From assembly GCF_034555375.1 (NCBI RefSeq), contig NZ_CP140706.1, positions 1,293,001 through 1,357,000 on the forward strand: a stretch of DNA of 64,000 nucleotides, written 5' to 3'. How positions within the stretch are numbered: position 1 is the first letter of the stretch; each line of letters starts with the position of its first letter. Under the pieces are notes generated by a model. The model worked only from the letters and a program-made list of their open reading frames with translations, did not search any database and was not told the origin of the DNA. The position numbers were made by a program, and so were the translations under genes. The DNA comes from Pseudomonas sp. B33.4 (GTDB taxonomy: Bacteria; Pseudomonadota; Gammaproteobacteria; Pseudomonadales; Pseudomonadaceae). Below, one piece after another: positions 1-15,420 of this stretch.

Positions 1-1
1 G

Positions 2-1105
2 CGCACGATGAAGCTGCGCCTCGACGCGCCGGACGTGAATACGTCGGAGTTCAAGTTCACGGTGAACGATGAGGGCCGAATCATCTATGGCCTGGGCGCG
101 ATCAAAGGCGTAGGCGAGGGGCCGGTTGAGGCGATCACTGAGGCGCGTCTGGCGGGGCCATTCAAGGACCTGTTCGATTTCTGCGCCCGGGTCGACCTCA
201 AGCGCATCAACAAACGCACGCTCGACGGCTTGATCCGCAGCGGCGCTCTGGATCGCCTTGGTCCGTACTTCCACGATGAGCAAAAAGCCTACCAGGCCAA
301 CATCGATCGCAACCGCGCGGTGCTGCTGACGGCCATGGAGGAGGCGATCAAGGCCGCCGAACAAACTGCACGCACTCAGGACAGCGGGCACTCGGACCTG
401 TTCGGTGGACTGTTCGTCGAAGAGGACGCTGACGTTTACGCCAACCACCGCAAGGCCAAGGAGTTGACGCTCAAGGAGCGGCTCAAAGGGGAGAAAGACA
501 CCCTGGGCCTGTACCTGACCGGTCACCCGATTGATGAATACGAAGGTGAAATCCGTCGTTTCGCCCGCCAGCGCATCATTGATCTGAAACCGGCGCGGGA
601 TACCCAGACCGTCGCGGGCATGATCATTGCGCTGCGGGTCATGAAGAACAAGAAGGGCGACAAGATGGGGTTCATCACCCTGGATGACCGCTCTGGACGC
701 ATCGAGGCCTCGCTGTTTTCCGAGTCATTCCATGCGGCGCAGTCGTTGTTGCAGACTGACGCGATGGTGGTCGTCGAAGGCGAGGTCAGCAATGACGACT
801 TCTCCGGTGGCCTGAAGCTGCGGGTCAAGCGCGTGATGAGCATGGAAGACGCTCGGACCAACCTGGCCGAAAGCCTGCGTCTGAAGCTTCAGACTCAGGA
901 CTTGAAAGGCGATCAGCTACGCTGGTTGGGCGAGTTGCTCAAGCGTCATCGCGGCGCGTGTCCGGTGACCATGGAGTACACCAGCCCCGATGCGAAGACC
1001 TTGCTGCAGTTTGGCGAGACCTGGCGGATCGACCCGGCGGATGCCTTGATTCAGGCTCTGCGTGACCAGTTCGGGCGAGACAACGTCTTCCTCCAATACC
1101 GTTGA
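2..1105 (+). CDS. dnaE: DNA polymerase III alpha subunit, C-terminal part (cut by window start)
   Basis: Only the last ~367 codons are inside the window; the reading frame is open from base 2, so the gene begins upstream. The fragment matches the C-terminal third of the replicative polymerase: a helix-hairpin-helix/fingers-end segment (IKGVGEGPVEAI, then LIRSGALDRL), then an OB-fold stretch around fragment residues 200-280 (TVAGMIIALRVMKNKKGDKM, then FITLDDRSGRIEA), then the tau-contacting C-terminal domain. DnaE catalyses chromosomal DNA synthesis within the holoenzyme. It lies 139 bp upstream of accA, the usual order in gamma-proteobacteria. Identity is certain; the N-terminal polymerase and PHP domains cannot be judged here. 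Confidence 0.97.
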   Translation, partial: RTMKLRLDAPDVNTSEFKFTVNDEGRIIYGLGAIKGVGEGPVEAITEARLAGPFKDLFDFCARVDLKRINKRTLDGLIRSGALDRLGPYFHDEQKAYQANIDRNRAVLLTAMEEAIKAAEQTARTQDSGHSDLFGGLFVEEDADVYANHRKAKELTLKERLKGEKDTLGLYLTGHPIDEYEGEIRRFARQRIIDLKPARDTQTVAGMIIALRVMKNKKGDKMGFITLDDRSGRIEASLFSESFHAAQSLLQTDAMVVVEGEVSNDDFSGGLKLRVKRVMSMEDARTNLAESLRLKLQTQDLKGDQLRWLGELLKRHRGACPVTMEYTSPDAKTLLQFGETWRIDPADALIQALRDQFGRDNVFLQYR

Positions 1106-1244
1106 CCGGTGAGTGCCATCATGGCGCTCGCCCGCAACCTGAATTTTTAATCTCGACCTCAGCGCGCCTCTCCCTTAAGGTAGGGCGCGAATAGACAACC
1201 GGCCGGCCCAAGCTTATTTGGGACACGACCCAAGACGGACGCCT

Positions 1245-2192
1245 ATGAACCCGAATTTTCTAGATTTCGAACAGCCGATCGCCGACCTGCAAGCCAAGAT
1301 CGAAGAGTTGCGCTTGGTCGGTAATGACAATTCGCTGAATATCGGCGATGAGATCTCCCGCCTGCAGGACAAGAGCAAAACGCTGACCGAAGACATCTTC
1401 GGCAAGCTGACCAGCTGGCAGATCGCACGCCTGGCGCGTCACCCGAAACGCCCGTACACCCTCGACTACATTCAGCACATCTTCACCGAGTTCGACGAAC
1501 TGCACGGCGACCGTCACTTCTCTGACGACGCGGCAATCGTTGGCGGTATCGCCCGACTGGAAGACCAGCCGGTGATGATCATCGGTCACCAGAAAGGCCG
1601 CGAAGTGCGCGAGAAAGTTCGCCGCAACTTCGGCATGCCGCGTCCGGAAGGCTACCGCAAGGCTTGCCGTCTGATGGAAATGGCCGAACGTTTCAAAATG
1701 CCGATCCTGACCTTCATCGACACCCCGGGCGCTTACCCTGGGATCGACGCTGAAGAGCGCAACCAGAGCGAAGCGATCGCCTGGAACCTGCGTGTGATGT
1801 CGCGCCTGAAGACCCCGATCATCGCCACCGTTATCGGTGAAGGTGGTTCCGGCGGTGCATTGGCGATCGGTGTCTGCGATCAGTTGAACATGCTGCAGTA
1901 CTCGACCTACGCGGTGATCTCGCCGGAAGGTTGCGCTTCGATTCTGTGGAAAACCGCAGAAAAGGCCCCGGATGCCGCTGAAGCGATGGGTATCACCGCC
2001 GAGCGCCTGAAAGGCCTGGGTATTGTCGACAAGGTGATTGGCGAGCCTTTGGGCGGCGCACACCGTGATCCGGCGGCTGCCGCTGCGTCGATCCGTGCCG
2101 AGCTGAGCTCGCAACTGGCGATGCTGAAGAAGTTCGATAACGAAGCGCTGTTGAAGCGCCGTTATGATCGACTGATGAGCTACGGTCTCTAA
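1245..2192 (+). CDS. accA: Acetyl-CoA carboxylase carboxyltransferase subunit alpha
   Basis: The 315-residue protein is the normal length for AccA. With AccD it transfers the carboxyl group from biotin to acetyl-CoA, giving malonyl-CoA for fatty-acid synthesis in the cytoplasm. The crotonase-like core is visible: [14 protein letters not shown] near residues 158-170 and the oxyanion/acyl-CoA loop [13 protein letters not shown] at 198-210. I chose the ATG at 1245 ([10 protein letters not shown]), the conserved family N-terminus; an in-frame ATG at 1218 would add nine unconserved residues. It follows dnaE in the same direction and is separated from tilS by a REP pair. Confidence 0.97.
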   Translation: MNPNFLDFEQPIADLQAKIEELRLVGNDNSLNIGDEISRLQDKSKTLTEDIFGKLTSWQIARLARHPKRPYTLDYIQHIFTEFDELHGDRHFSDDAAIVGGIARLEDQPVMIIGHQKGREVREKVRRNFGMPRPEGYRKACRLMEMAERFKMPILTFIDTPGAYPGIDAEERNQSEAIAWNLRVMSRLKTPIIATVIGEGGSGGALAIGVCDQLNMLQYSTYAVISPEGCASILWKTAEKAPDAAEAMGITAERLKGLGIVDKVIGEPLGGAHRDPAAAAASIRAELSSQLAMLKKFDNEALLKRRYDRLMSYGL

Positions 2193-2210
2193 GTCGAGCG
2201 CAATACCCCT

Positions 2211-2297
2211 GTAGGAGTGAGCCTGCTCGCGATGAGGTGTAACATTCAACCAATGTGTTGGCTGTCACACCGCTATCGCGAGCAGGCTCACTCCTAC
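2211..2297. repeat. REP doublet (inverted pair)
   Basis: Two perfectly complementary 22-bp arms (2211-2232 and 2276-2297; core gagcctgctcgcga) face each other across a 43-bp spacer between accA and tilS. The same arm sequence recurs at 38898-38988, so this is a dispersed pseudomonad REP/REPIN-type element and not a gene-specific terminator. Confidence 0.9.
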
Positions 2298-2323
2298 ATT
2301 TGTTTTGGGGCAAAGAGTGAGAT

Positions 2324-3652
2324 ATGGGTCAGTCCATGATTGATTTGCCTTCGCAGCTGTTGCTGAAACTTGAGCCTTGGCGCAATGCCGCTCATTGGCG
2401 TATCGCCTTCTCCGGTGGCCTCGACTCCACTGTCCTGCTGCATCTGCTTGCCACTCTGGCGAAATCCGAATCCCTCCCTCCGCTAAGCGCTGTCCATATC
2501 CATCACGGCCTTCAGGCTGTGGCTGATGCGTGGCCGCAACATTGCCAGTCTGTTTGCGATGCTTTGGGTGTGCCCCTGCTGATCGAGCGGGTGAAGGTGC
2601 AACCTGGCGCGAGTCTGGAGCGGGCGGCGCGGGATGCGCGTTACGCGGTGTTCAGTTCGCTGACGCAAGCCAATGACCTGTTGCTGACCGGTCAGCATCG
2701 CGATGATCAGGCGGAAACGCTGTTGTTCCGCTTATTGCGCGGCGCCGGCGTGCGCGGATTGTCCGCAATGCCGGCGCAGCGGCCAGTGGGGCAGGGCACG
2801 CTGGTTCGTCCGTTGCTGGAAGTCTCTCGGGCCGAACTGGAAGCGTATGCGCAGGCTCATCAATTGGTCTGGATTGAAGACCCATCGAATCAGGATGAGC
2901 AGTTCTCGCGCAACTACCTGCGGCGTCAGATCATGCCGCTGCTGACCGGGCGTTGGCCGCAAGCGCAGGCAAGCATGGCCCGCAGCGCCGCGCATCTGCG
3001 TGAAGCGCAGGAGCTGCTCGATGAGTTAGCGCAGATCGATCTGGCTCACGCCGCCACCGCTCATGAGTTCGAATGGCTGGGATTGCCATCATTGGAACTG
3101 GCGCCGTTGGCTGCGCTGTCGATCGCCCGCCAACGAAACGTGATCAGCCATTGGCTCGAACCCTTCACGCAACTGCCCGATAGCGACCATTGGTCGGGTT
3201 GGACGAATATGTGCGATGCAGCGCCCGATGCTTCGCCAATCTGGCGTTTGGCCAATGGCGAGTTGCATCGCAGCGCCGGACGGCTGTGGTGGCTCAGCGG
3301 CCACTGGTTGCGCACGCCGGTGATCGGCGCCGACTGGCAAGCGCCGGCGTCGGCGCTACGCTTGGCCGATAACGGCTGTGTCATGTTCAGCGGGCAGACT
3401 CCCGTCGGGCCGTTGCGCATAGCCTATCGTCAGGGCGGAGAAGTCATGCACTTGGCGGATCGCGGTCACCGTGATCTCAAGCGCCTGCTCAATGAGCGGG
3501 CGGTGCCGGGGTTCGTGCGTGGCAGATTGCCGCTGCTGTTTCGCGGCGATGAATTGCTCGCGGTGGCGAACCTGCCGGGACTTGATGGTCATGTGCAGGA
3601 CGGCTGGAAATTGCATTGGCTGCCAACAGACGAAGATCAAGGTTTGAGCTGA
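2324..3652 (+). CDS. tilS: tRNA(Ile)-lysidine synthetase
   Basis: The protein has 442 residues, normal for the long gamma-proteobacterial form. TilS uses ATP to attach lysine to C34 of tRNA-Ile(CAU), changing its decoding from AUG to AUA. The PP-loop ATPase signature SGGLDST sits at residues 30-36. A second conserved segment, LLTGQHRDDQAETLLFRLLR, follows near residue 125, then EDPSNQDEQFSRNYLR. A C-terminal tRNA-binding domain fills residues 360-435. The start at 2324 has an agagtgag Shine-Dalgarno-like run; a second ATG at 2336 (MIDLPSQ) is an alternative. The gene stands between accA and pyrG as in other pseudomonads. Confidence 0.95.
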   Translation: MGQSMIDLPSQLLLKLEPWRNAAHWRIAFSGGLDSTVLLHLLATLAKSESLPPLSAVHIHHGLQAVADAWPQHCQSVCDALGVPLLIERVKVQPGASLERAARDARYAVFSSLTQANDLLLTGQHRDDQAETLLFRLLRGAGVRGLSAMPAQRPVGQGTLVRPLLEVSRAELEAYAQAHQLVWIEDPSNQDEQFSRNYLRRQIMPLLTGRWPQAQASMARSAAHLREAQELLDELAQIDLAHAATAHEFEWLGLPSLELAPLAALSIARQRNVISHWLEPFTQLPDSDHWSGWTNMCDAAPDASPIWRLANGELHRSAGRLWWLSGHWLRTPVIGADWQAPASALRLADNGCVMFSGQTPVGPLRIAYRQGGEVMHLADRGHRDLKRLLNERAVPGFVRGRLPLLFRGDELLAVANLPGLDGHVQDGWKLHWLPTDEDQGLS

Positions 3653-3905
3653 AAGGAGCATTCCGGTAGACTACGCTCCCTTCTTGATACAACTTCTGTG
3701 GATTCGCCTGAATTGCAGGAGTTGCCGATTACCAAGCAGTCTTTGCTGGGCGATTCCAAAAAATGTGTAGCGAGCAACGTACCGGTATTTTCACTTCCGG
3801 TCTGTCCCAACGCGGCGGTTTTTTTGAAAGGTGCACTGTGATTAATGCAGGTGATCGGGGGCTTCGGCCTTCCTTCGCTTTCCCCGGCGGCTCGTACCGC
3901 TTTAA

Positions 3906-6409
<2,504 letters not shown>

Positions 6410-6427
6410 CACTCAATTCTCCGGTAA

Positions 6428-7855
<1,428 letters not shown>

Positions 7856-7941
7856 GTACAAATCGATGGAAGGACACCGGATTGTGTCGAAAAAGTCGTG
7901 ACAGCGATGGATTTGCCACTAATCTGATGCCTTGAATGCAC

Positions 7942-7962
7942 AAGCCTGGATCTTCCAGGCTT
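7942..7962 (+). terminator. Hairpin between eno and ftsB
   Basis: A 9-bp inverted repeat (aagcctgga / tccaggctt) with a 3-base loop lies 86 bp after eno. It lacks a T-run, so it is at most a weak terminator or a mRNA end stabiliser in the 171-bp eno-ftsB gap. Confidence 0.35.
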
Positions 7963-8026
7963 CGTGCTATCAGATGCTTCAAAGTTTTGGCGTGGCTGTC
8001 TTTTTTCACTGGATACCTGATATTCG

Positions 8027-8305
8027 ATGCGCAGTCCTTACTGGTTGTTTCTCGTTTTGCTCTTGCTGCTGGCCGGTCTGCAGTACCGCCTGTGGGTGGG
8101 CAATGGCAGTCTGGCGCAAGTCGCCGAGCTGAATCAGCAGATTGCTGATCAACATGCCGAGAACGAAGGTTTGCTGGAGCGCAACCGAGTGATGGACGCT
8201 GAAGTCAGCGAGTTGAAAAAGGGTATGGAGACCGTTGAAGAGCGGGCTCGCCACGAGCTGGGCATGGTCAAGGACGGCGAAACCCTTTACCAGTTGGCCC
8301 AATGA
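8027..8305 (+). CDS. ftsB: Cell division protein FtsB
   Basis: The 92-residue bitopic protein has one N-terminal membrane segment (about residues 3-20, PYWLFLVLLLLLAGLQYRL) followed by a periplasmic coiled coil (about 28-70) and a short C-terminal region ending ELGMVKDGETLYQLAQ. FtsB joins FtsL and FtsQ in the septal complex that activates FtsWI. It overlaps ispD by 4 bp (atga), so translation is coupled. The eno-ftsB-ispD order is typical of gamma-proteobacteria. Confidence 0.95.
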   Translation: MRSPYWLFLVLLLLLAGLQYRLWVGNGSLAQVAELNQQIADQHAENEGLLERNRVMDAEVSELKKGMETVEERARHELGMVKDGETLYQLAQ

Positions 8306-9009
8306 TCAATTCCCTTCCGGCCTTCTGGGCCGTGATTCCTGCCGCGGGCGTCGGTGCCCGAATGGCCGCGGACCGTCCCAAGCAGTATCTGCAACTGGGC
8401 GGGCGCACAATTCTTGAACACAGCCTTGGCTGTTTCCTCGATCACCCGAGCCTCAAGGGGCTGGTGGTCAGTCTTGCAGTTGATGATCCCTACTGGCCAA
8501 ACCTGGCCTGCGCCAGCGATCCGCGCATTCAGCGAGTTGAAGGCGGTGCCGAGCGTTCTGGTTCGGTGCTCAATGCCTTGCTGCACCTGCATGCGCAGGG
8601 TGCCGATGATGAGGATTGGGTGCTGGTCCACGATGCAGCACGGCCGAATCTGAGCCGCGACGATCTCGACAAGCTACTCGATGAACTGGCGGATGATCCG
8701 GTCGGCGGTTTGCTCGCGGTGCCGGCGCGCGACACCTTGAAGCGGGTCGATAAACACGGTCGTGTGGTTGAGACCGTTGATCGCAGCATTATCTGGCAGG
8801 CGTATACGCCGCAGATGTTTCGCCTTGGTGCGTTGCATCGGGCTTTGGCGGACAGTCTGGTGGCAGATGCGGTGATTACCGATGAGGCTTCGGCGATGGA
8901 GTGGGCAGGGCTTAAGCCGCGCCTGATTGAAGGGCGGGCGGATAACCTCAAGGTGACCCGGCCAGAAGATCTGGAGTGGTTGCGCCAGCGTTGGGCGAAT
9001 CGCCGCTGA
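8302..9009 (+). CDS. ispD: 2-C-methyl-D-erythritol 4-phosphate cytidylyltransferase
   Basis: The 235-residue enzyme couples CTP to MEP in the non-mevalonate isoprenoid pathway. The nucleotide-binding signature PAAGVGARMAADRPKQYL lies at residues 13-30, and VLVHDAARPNLS near residue 110 and AVPARDTLKRV near 145 match the family. It starts inside the end of ftsB. The next enzyme but one of the pathway, ispF, is also in this window (12266), though in a separate transcription unit. Confidence 0.97.
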   Translation: MINSLPAFWAVIPAAGVGARMAADRPKQYLQLGGRTILEHSLGCFLDHPSLKGLVVSLAVDDPYWPNLACASDPRIQRVEGGAERSGSVLNALLHLHAQGADDEDWVLVHDAARPNLSRDDLDKLLDELADDPVGGLLAVPARDTLKRVDKHGRVVETVDRSIIWQAYTPQMFRLGALHRALADSLVADAVITDEASAMEWAGLKPRLIEGRADNLKVTRPEDLEWLRQRWANRR

Positions 9010-9034
9010 TTGCTGTGGCGCATTTCAGATTGCC

Positions 9035-9127
9035 TTCGCGAGCAGGCTCGCTCCCACCTTTGATCTGCGGTGAATACGGATGGGATGTCCACTGAAAATC
9101 CCCTGTGGGAGCGAGCCTGCTCGCGAA
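9035..9127. repeat. REP doublet downstream of ispD
   Basis: Two perfectly complementary 23-bp arms (9035-9057 and 9105-9127; core gctcgctcccac) flank a 47-bp spacer between the convergent ends of ispD and the LysR gene. It is a dispersed REP family element, a sequence variant of those at 2211 and 38898, and may insulate the two convergent genes. Confidence 0.9.
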
Positions 9128-9152
9128 AGCGATAGTTCAGGCAACCCGTCAC

Positions 9153-10049
9153 TCAGCTTCGATACTCCGGTCGTTCAGCCAATCCCACCTTTAAAAAATC
9201 CACCAACTTGCGCACCTTTGGCGACAAATGTCGCTGTTGCGGATACAGCGCCCACACCGCCGTATTCGGCGGCTGATGCGCCTCCAGCAGCGAAATCAGC
9301 GCCCCGCTGTGCAGATGTTCCAACACGTAGTAATCCGGCAACTGACACAACCCAACCCCCTGAAGTGCCGCGTCCAGCACCGCCTGCCCACTGTTGCAGC
9401 GCCAGTTCCCCTGCACCCGCTGAGAAAACTCTCGGCCATTTTGCTCAAGCTGCCAAATATCCGAGCTGCCGATCAGGCAATTGTGCCGGCTCAGTTCCGA
9501 CAAGCTGTGTGGGCGACCGTACCGTTCAATGTAGGACGGTGAAGCGCAGAGAAACATCCGCCTCGGCGCCAGTCGCGTCGCGACCAGCCGCGAATCCTGT
9601 AAGCGACCCAAACGAATCGCCAGATCCAGACCTTCATGCACCAGATCGAGCTGGCGGTTGCTCAATTCGATATCGATGCGCAGCTGCGGATAAAGCCCCA
9701 TGAAACGCGTCACCAGCGGAACGATAAAACGTTCGCCGTAAGCCACGGCACACGTCATGCGCAGCATGCCTTTCGGTTCGCTGGTCAGATCGCCGACCGC
9801 TCGCAGCGCTTCTTCGCGACCGTCCTGCAAGCGCTGGCAATGTTGCAGAAAGGTTTGCCCCGCCTCGGTCAGTGTCACGCGACGGGTACTGCGATAAAGC
9901 AGACGCGTCTGAAGCCGCTCTTCCAACCGTACGATTTGGCGACTGACATGGGAGGAAGAAACCCCAAGGCGCTCGGCTGCGGCGGTGAACTGGCTGCATT
10001 CGGCAACGGCGACGAACTCGTCGATGCCTTCCCAGCGATTTTCGGACAT
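9153..10049 (-). CDS. gfnR: LysR-family regulator, probable formaldehyde-response regulator
   Basis: The 298-residue protein has an N-terminal LysR winged helix (residues 8-65: FVAVAECSQFTAAAERLGVS, then SSHVSRQIVRLEERL) and a C-terminal effector-binding domain. It is divergent from adhC-fghA, whose genes detoxify formaldehyde through glutathione. In P. aeruginosa the LysR gene in this place (GfnR) activates adhC in response to formaldehyde. The symbol is assigned by synteny plus family; the 117-bp shared intergenic region is the expected operator site. The DNA-binding role is sure; the effector is inferred. Confidence 0.8.
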   Translation of the reverse strand: MSENRWEGIDEFVAVAECSQFTAAAERLGVSSSHVSRQIVRLEERLQTRLLYRSTRRVTLTEAGQTFLQHCQRLQDGREEALRAVGDLTSEPKGMLRMTCAVAYGERFIVPLVTRFMGLYPQLRIDIELSNRQLDLVHEGLDLAIRLGRLQDSRLVATRLAPRRMFLCASPSYIERYGRPHSLSELSRHNCLIGSSDIWQLEQNGREFSQRVQGNWRCNSGQAVLDAALQGVGLCQLPDYYVLEHLHSGALISLLEAHQPPNTAVWALYPQQRHLSPKVRKLVDFLKVGLAERPEYRS

Positions 10050-10106
10050 CGGGATTATCCCTGTGTGGCAATAATGTTTTGCTTTTGTCCTGATTATTCA
10101 TCGTAA

Positions 10107-11279
<1,173 letters not shown>

Positions 11280-11289
11280 AAGCAGCCCC

Positions 11290-11370
11290 AAGTTACAAGC
11301 TTCAAGCTGCAAGCAAAGGCGCTTTTGCCTTTTCTTGAAGCTCGAAGCTTGCCACTTGCAGCTGGGAGAA
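11290..11370. repeat. Imperfect inverted repeat between adhC and fghA
   Basis: Complementary tracts rich in caagct/agcttg (for example agcttcaag at 11298-11306 with cttgaagct at 11334-11342) form a long imperfect hairpin in the 96-bp gap. Composition resembles a second dispersed intergenic repeat of pseudomonads, but only one copy is in this window. Confidence 0.45.
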
Positions 11371-11375
11371 TCCCC

Positions 11376-12221
11376 ATGAGTCTGGAAAACATCTCCTGTC
11401 AGAAGAGTTTCGGCGGCTGGCACAAACGCTATCGTCATCGCTCCGATGTGCTCGGCTGTGACATGGTGTTCGCCGTGTACCTGCCGCCGCAGGCGGAGCA
11501 GGGCGGCAAGTTGCCGGTACTGTACTGGCTGTCGGGCCTGACCTGCACCGATGAAAATTTCATGCAGAAGGCCGGCGCGATGCGTATGGCGGCCGAACTC
11601 GGGCTGATCATCGTCGCTCCGGACACCAGCCCGCGCGGGCCGGATGTACCGGGTGATCCGGATGGCGCGTGGGATTTCGGGCTCGGCGCCGGGTTCTATC
11701 TGAATGCCACACAGGAACCGTGGTCGCGTCACTATCGGATGCATGACTATGTCGTGCAGGAATTGCCATCACTGGTGGAGGCGCATTTCCCTGCATCGGA
11801 TAAACGCAGCGTCAGCGGCCACTCGATGGGCGGTCACGGTGCGTTGGTCTGCGCACTGCGAAACCCAGGTCGCTATCAATCGGTGTCGGCGTTCTCGCCA
11901 ATCAACAATCCTGTGGATTGCCCATGGGGGCAGAAGGCATTTTCCCGTTTCCTGGGCGAAGACCGTTCGAAGTGGAGGGAATGGGATGCCTGCGCACTGA
12001 TTGCCGACGCGCACGAAAAACTGCCGCTGCTGGTCGATCAAGGTGATCGCGACGACTTCCTTGCCACTCAACTCAAACCTGAAGCCTTGCAACAAGCGGC
12101 AAAACAAGCAGGCCACCCGCTGGAACTGCGCCTGCAACCGGGCTACGACCACAGTTATTTTTTCATCTCAAGCTTCATAGACGACCACTTGCAGCATCAC
12201 GCACGCGCCCTGCGCGGTTAA
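11376..12221 (+). CDS. fghA: S-formylglutathione hydrolase
   Basis: The 281-residue esterase-D-family alpha/beta hydrolase releases formate and regenerates glutathione, finishing formaldehyde detoxification started by AdhC. The nucleophile elbow is [10 protein letters not shown] near residue 147; the acid lies in [11 protein letters not shown] near 220 and the histidine in GYDHSYFF near 255. The ATG at 11376 gives the family N-terminus [15 protein letters not shown] and has a gggag Shine-Dalgarno. A terminator begins 14 bp after its stop. Confidence 0.96.
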   Translation: MSLENISCQKSFGGWHKRYRHRSDVLGCDMVFAVYLPPQAEQGGKLPVLYWLSGLTCTDENFMQKAGAMRMAAELGLIIVAPDTSPRGPDVPGDPDGAWDFGLGAGFYLNATQEPWSRHYRMHDYVVQELPSLVEAHFPASDKRSVSGHSMGGHGALVCALRNPGRYQSVSAFSPINNPVDCPWGQKAFSRFLGEDRSKWREWDACALIADAHEKLPLLVDQGDRDDFLATQLKPEALQQAAKQAGHPLELRLQPGYDHSYFFISSFIDDHLQHHARALRG

Positions 12222-12234
12222 TGCAGGTAGAATC

Positions 12235-12265
12235 ACGCCCTGACAAAAATCGGGGCGTTTTTTTT
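12235..12265 (+). terminator. Intrinsic terminator abutting the ispF start codon
   Basis: A 6-bp stem (acgccc 12235-12240, gggcgt 12253-12258) is followed by eight T residues that end exactly at the ATG of ispF (12266). It is well placed to end adhC-fghA transcription, yet it occupies the whole ispF ribosome-binding zone. See the separate observation. Confidence 0.75.
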
Positions 12266-12739
12266 ATGCGTATTGGCCACGGCTATGATGTGCACCGTTT
12301 CGCTGAAGGCGATTTCATTACTCTGGGCGGCGTGCGCATTGCACACAGCTTCGGGCTGCTCGCTCATTCCGACGGTGACGTCCTGCTGCACGCCTTGAGC
12401 GATGCCTTGCTCGGCGCGGCGGCGCTGGGTGATATCGGCAAACACTTCCCGGACACCGACCCGCAATTCAAAGGCGCCGACAGCCGCGCGCTGCTGCGTC
12501 ACGTGGTCGCGCTGATCCACGCCAAAGGCTGGAAAGTCGGCAACGTCGATAACACCATCGTTGCCCAGGCGCCAAAAATGGCCCCGCATATCGAATCGAT
12601 GCGCGCGCTGATCGCGGCGGATCTACAAGTTGAGTTGGATCAAGTGAACGTGAAAGCTACCACCACCGAAAAGCTTGGCTTTGTCGGTCGCGAAGAAGGC
12701 ATCGCCGTGCACTCCGTTGCCTTGTTGCTGCGCGCATGA
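12266..12739 (+). CDS. ispF: 2-C-methyl-D-erythritol 2,4-cyclodiphosphate synthase
   Basis: The 157-residue enzyme forms the cyclic diphosphate of the MEP isoprenoid pathway as a zinc-dependent homotrimer. The metal ligands Asp8 and His10 are in GYDVHRF and a further histidine is in [20 protein letters not shown]; the conserved [14 protein letters not shown] and [12 protein letters not shown] segments follow. The family start [10 protein letters not shown] corresponds to the ATG at 12266, but the bases before it are a terminator T-run and no Shine-Dalgarno is visible. An ATG at 12221 would add 15 residues read through the hairpin. It overlaps truD by 4 bp (atga). Confidence 0.95.
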   Translation: MRIGHGYDVHRFAEGDFITLGGVRIAHSFGLLAHSDGDVLLHALSDALLGAAALGDIGKHFPDTDPQFKGADSRALLRHVVALIHAKGWKVGNVDNTIVAQAPKMAPHIESMRALIAADLQVELDQVNVKATTTEKLGFVGREEGIAVHSVALLLRA

Positions 12740-13781
12740 ATGAACTGCAACTGCTCGGCCCACGGGCCTATGGCGAACCCCTCGGCAGCGCAGTACTGAA
12801 AGCCATCGCTGAAGATTTCCAGGTCGATGAAGTCCTCGATATCCCGTTCAGCGGCGATGGCGAGCATCTCTGGATCTGGGTCGAAAAGCGCGGTCTCAAC
12901 ACTGAGGAAGCCGCACGGCGTATTGCCAAGGCTGCCGGCGTGCCGTTGCGTACGGTCAGCTACGCCGGGCTCAAGGATCGTCAGGCGCTGACCCGTCAGT
13001 GGTTCAGCGTGCAACTGCCGGGCAAGGCCGATCCTGATCTGTCGACGGCGGAAAACGACACGCTGAGGATCCTCAAGACCACTCGCCACAAGCGCAAGCT
13101 GCAACGTGGCGCGCATTCGGCCAACGGTTTTACCTTGCGCCTGACTCAGTTCGCTGGCGACAAAGACGCGATTGAACAGCGCTTGCAGTTGATCACCCGG
13201 CAAGGCATCCCCAACTATTTCGGCGCTCAGCGTTTCGGCCATGACGGCGGCAACGTCTTTGATGCCCGTTCGTGGGCGGCACGCAAGGCCTTGCCGGAGC
13301 AGCGCAATGTGCGTTCGCGTTTGCTTTCGACCGCACGCAGTTTTCTGTTCAACAAAGTGCTCGCCGCACGGGTAGCCGACGGCACGTGGCAAAAAGCCCA
13401 AGTCGGTGATCTGCTGGCCTTTACCGACAGCCGCAGTTTTTTCCCGGCCGGTGAGGCCGAGTGCAGCGACCCGCGTCTGGCGATTCTTGACTTGCATCCG
13501 ACCGGTCCACAGTGGGGCGAAGGTGACTCGCCGACCGCAGGGGCTGTCCATGATCTGGAGCAGGGGATTGCCGCGGGTGAAGCGGATCTGCGCGATTGGT
13601 TGATCAACGCCGGCATGAGCCACGAACGTCGCATCCTGCGGCTGCCCATTGGCGGGTTGACGTGGCATTATCCCCAGCCTGACATTCTGCAACTGGAATT
13701 CGTCCTCCCGGCCGGATGCTTCGCCACCGTATTGGTGCGCGAGCTCGTTGATCTGGTGCCGGTGGGGCAGACGGACAGCCC

Positions 13782-13794
<13 letters not shown>
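12736..13794 (+). CDS. truD: tRNA pseudouridine(13) synthase
   Basis: The 352-residue protein makes pseudouridine at position 13 of tRNA-Glu. The catalytic aspartate is Asp81 in [13 protein letters not shown], and [10 protein letters not shown] near residue 160 and [13 protein letters not shown] near 115 match the family. Its start overlaps ispF by 4 bp and its end overlaps surE by 13 bp, so ispF-truD-surE-pcm form a tightly coupled translational unit. Confidence 0.97.
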
Positions 13795-15208
<1,414 letters not shown>

Positions 15209-15420
15209 GCATTTGTTTGCGTGCGCTGAATTCCTTTCGTTCGCCTGTGTCTTACTCCGGCAACGTTGGTTTAAACGCAGCAGATTGCCAACTTGCAAAC
15301 GTGTGCGCGAAGCGATTTTGCTTCATTAAAGGTAAAGCCGATCCGGCCCGTTATACTTGCGACATCTCATGCCGGAATCCGGCATTTCACATTTTTCAGC
15401 CACCACAAAGGGAGCGGCGG

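Noticed and set aside
1106..1244. Terminator after dnaE
   Set aside because: A gagtgccat/atggcgctc hairpin with one mismatch is present but the T-run is not adjacent; too weak to list.
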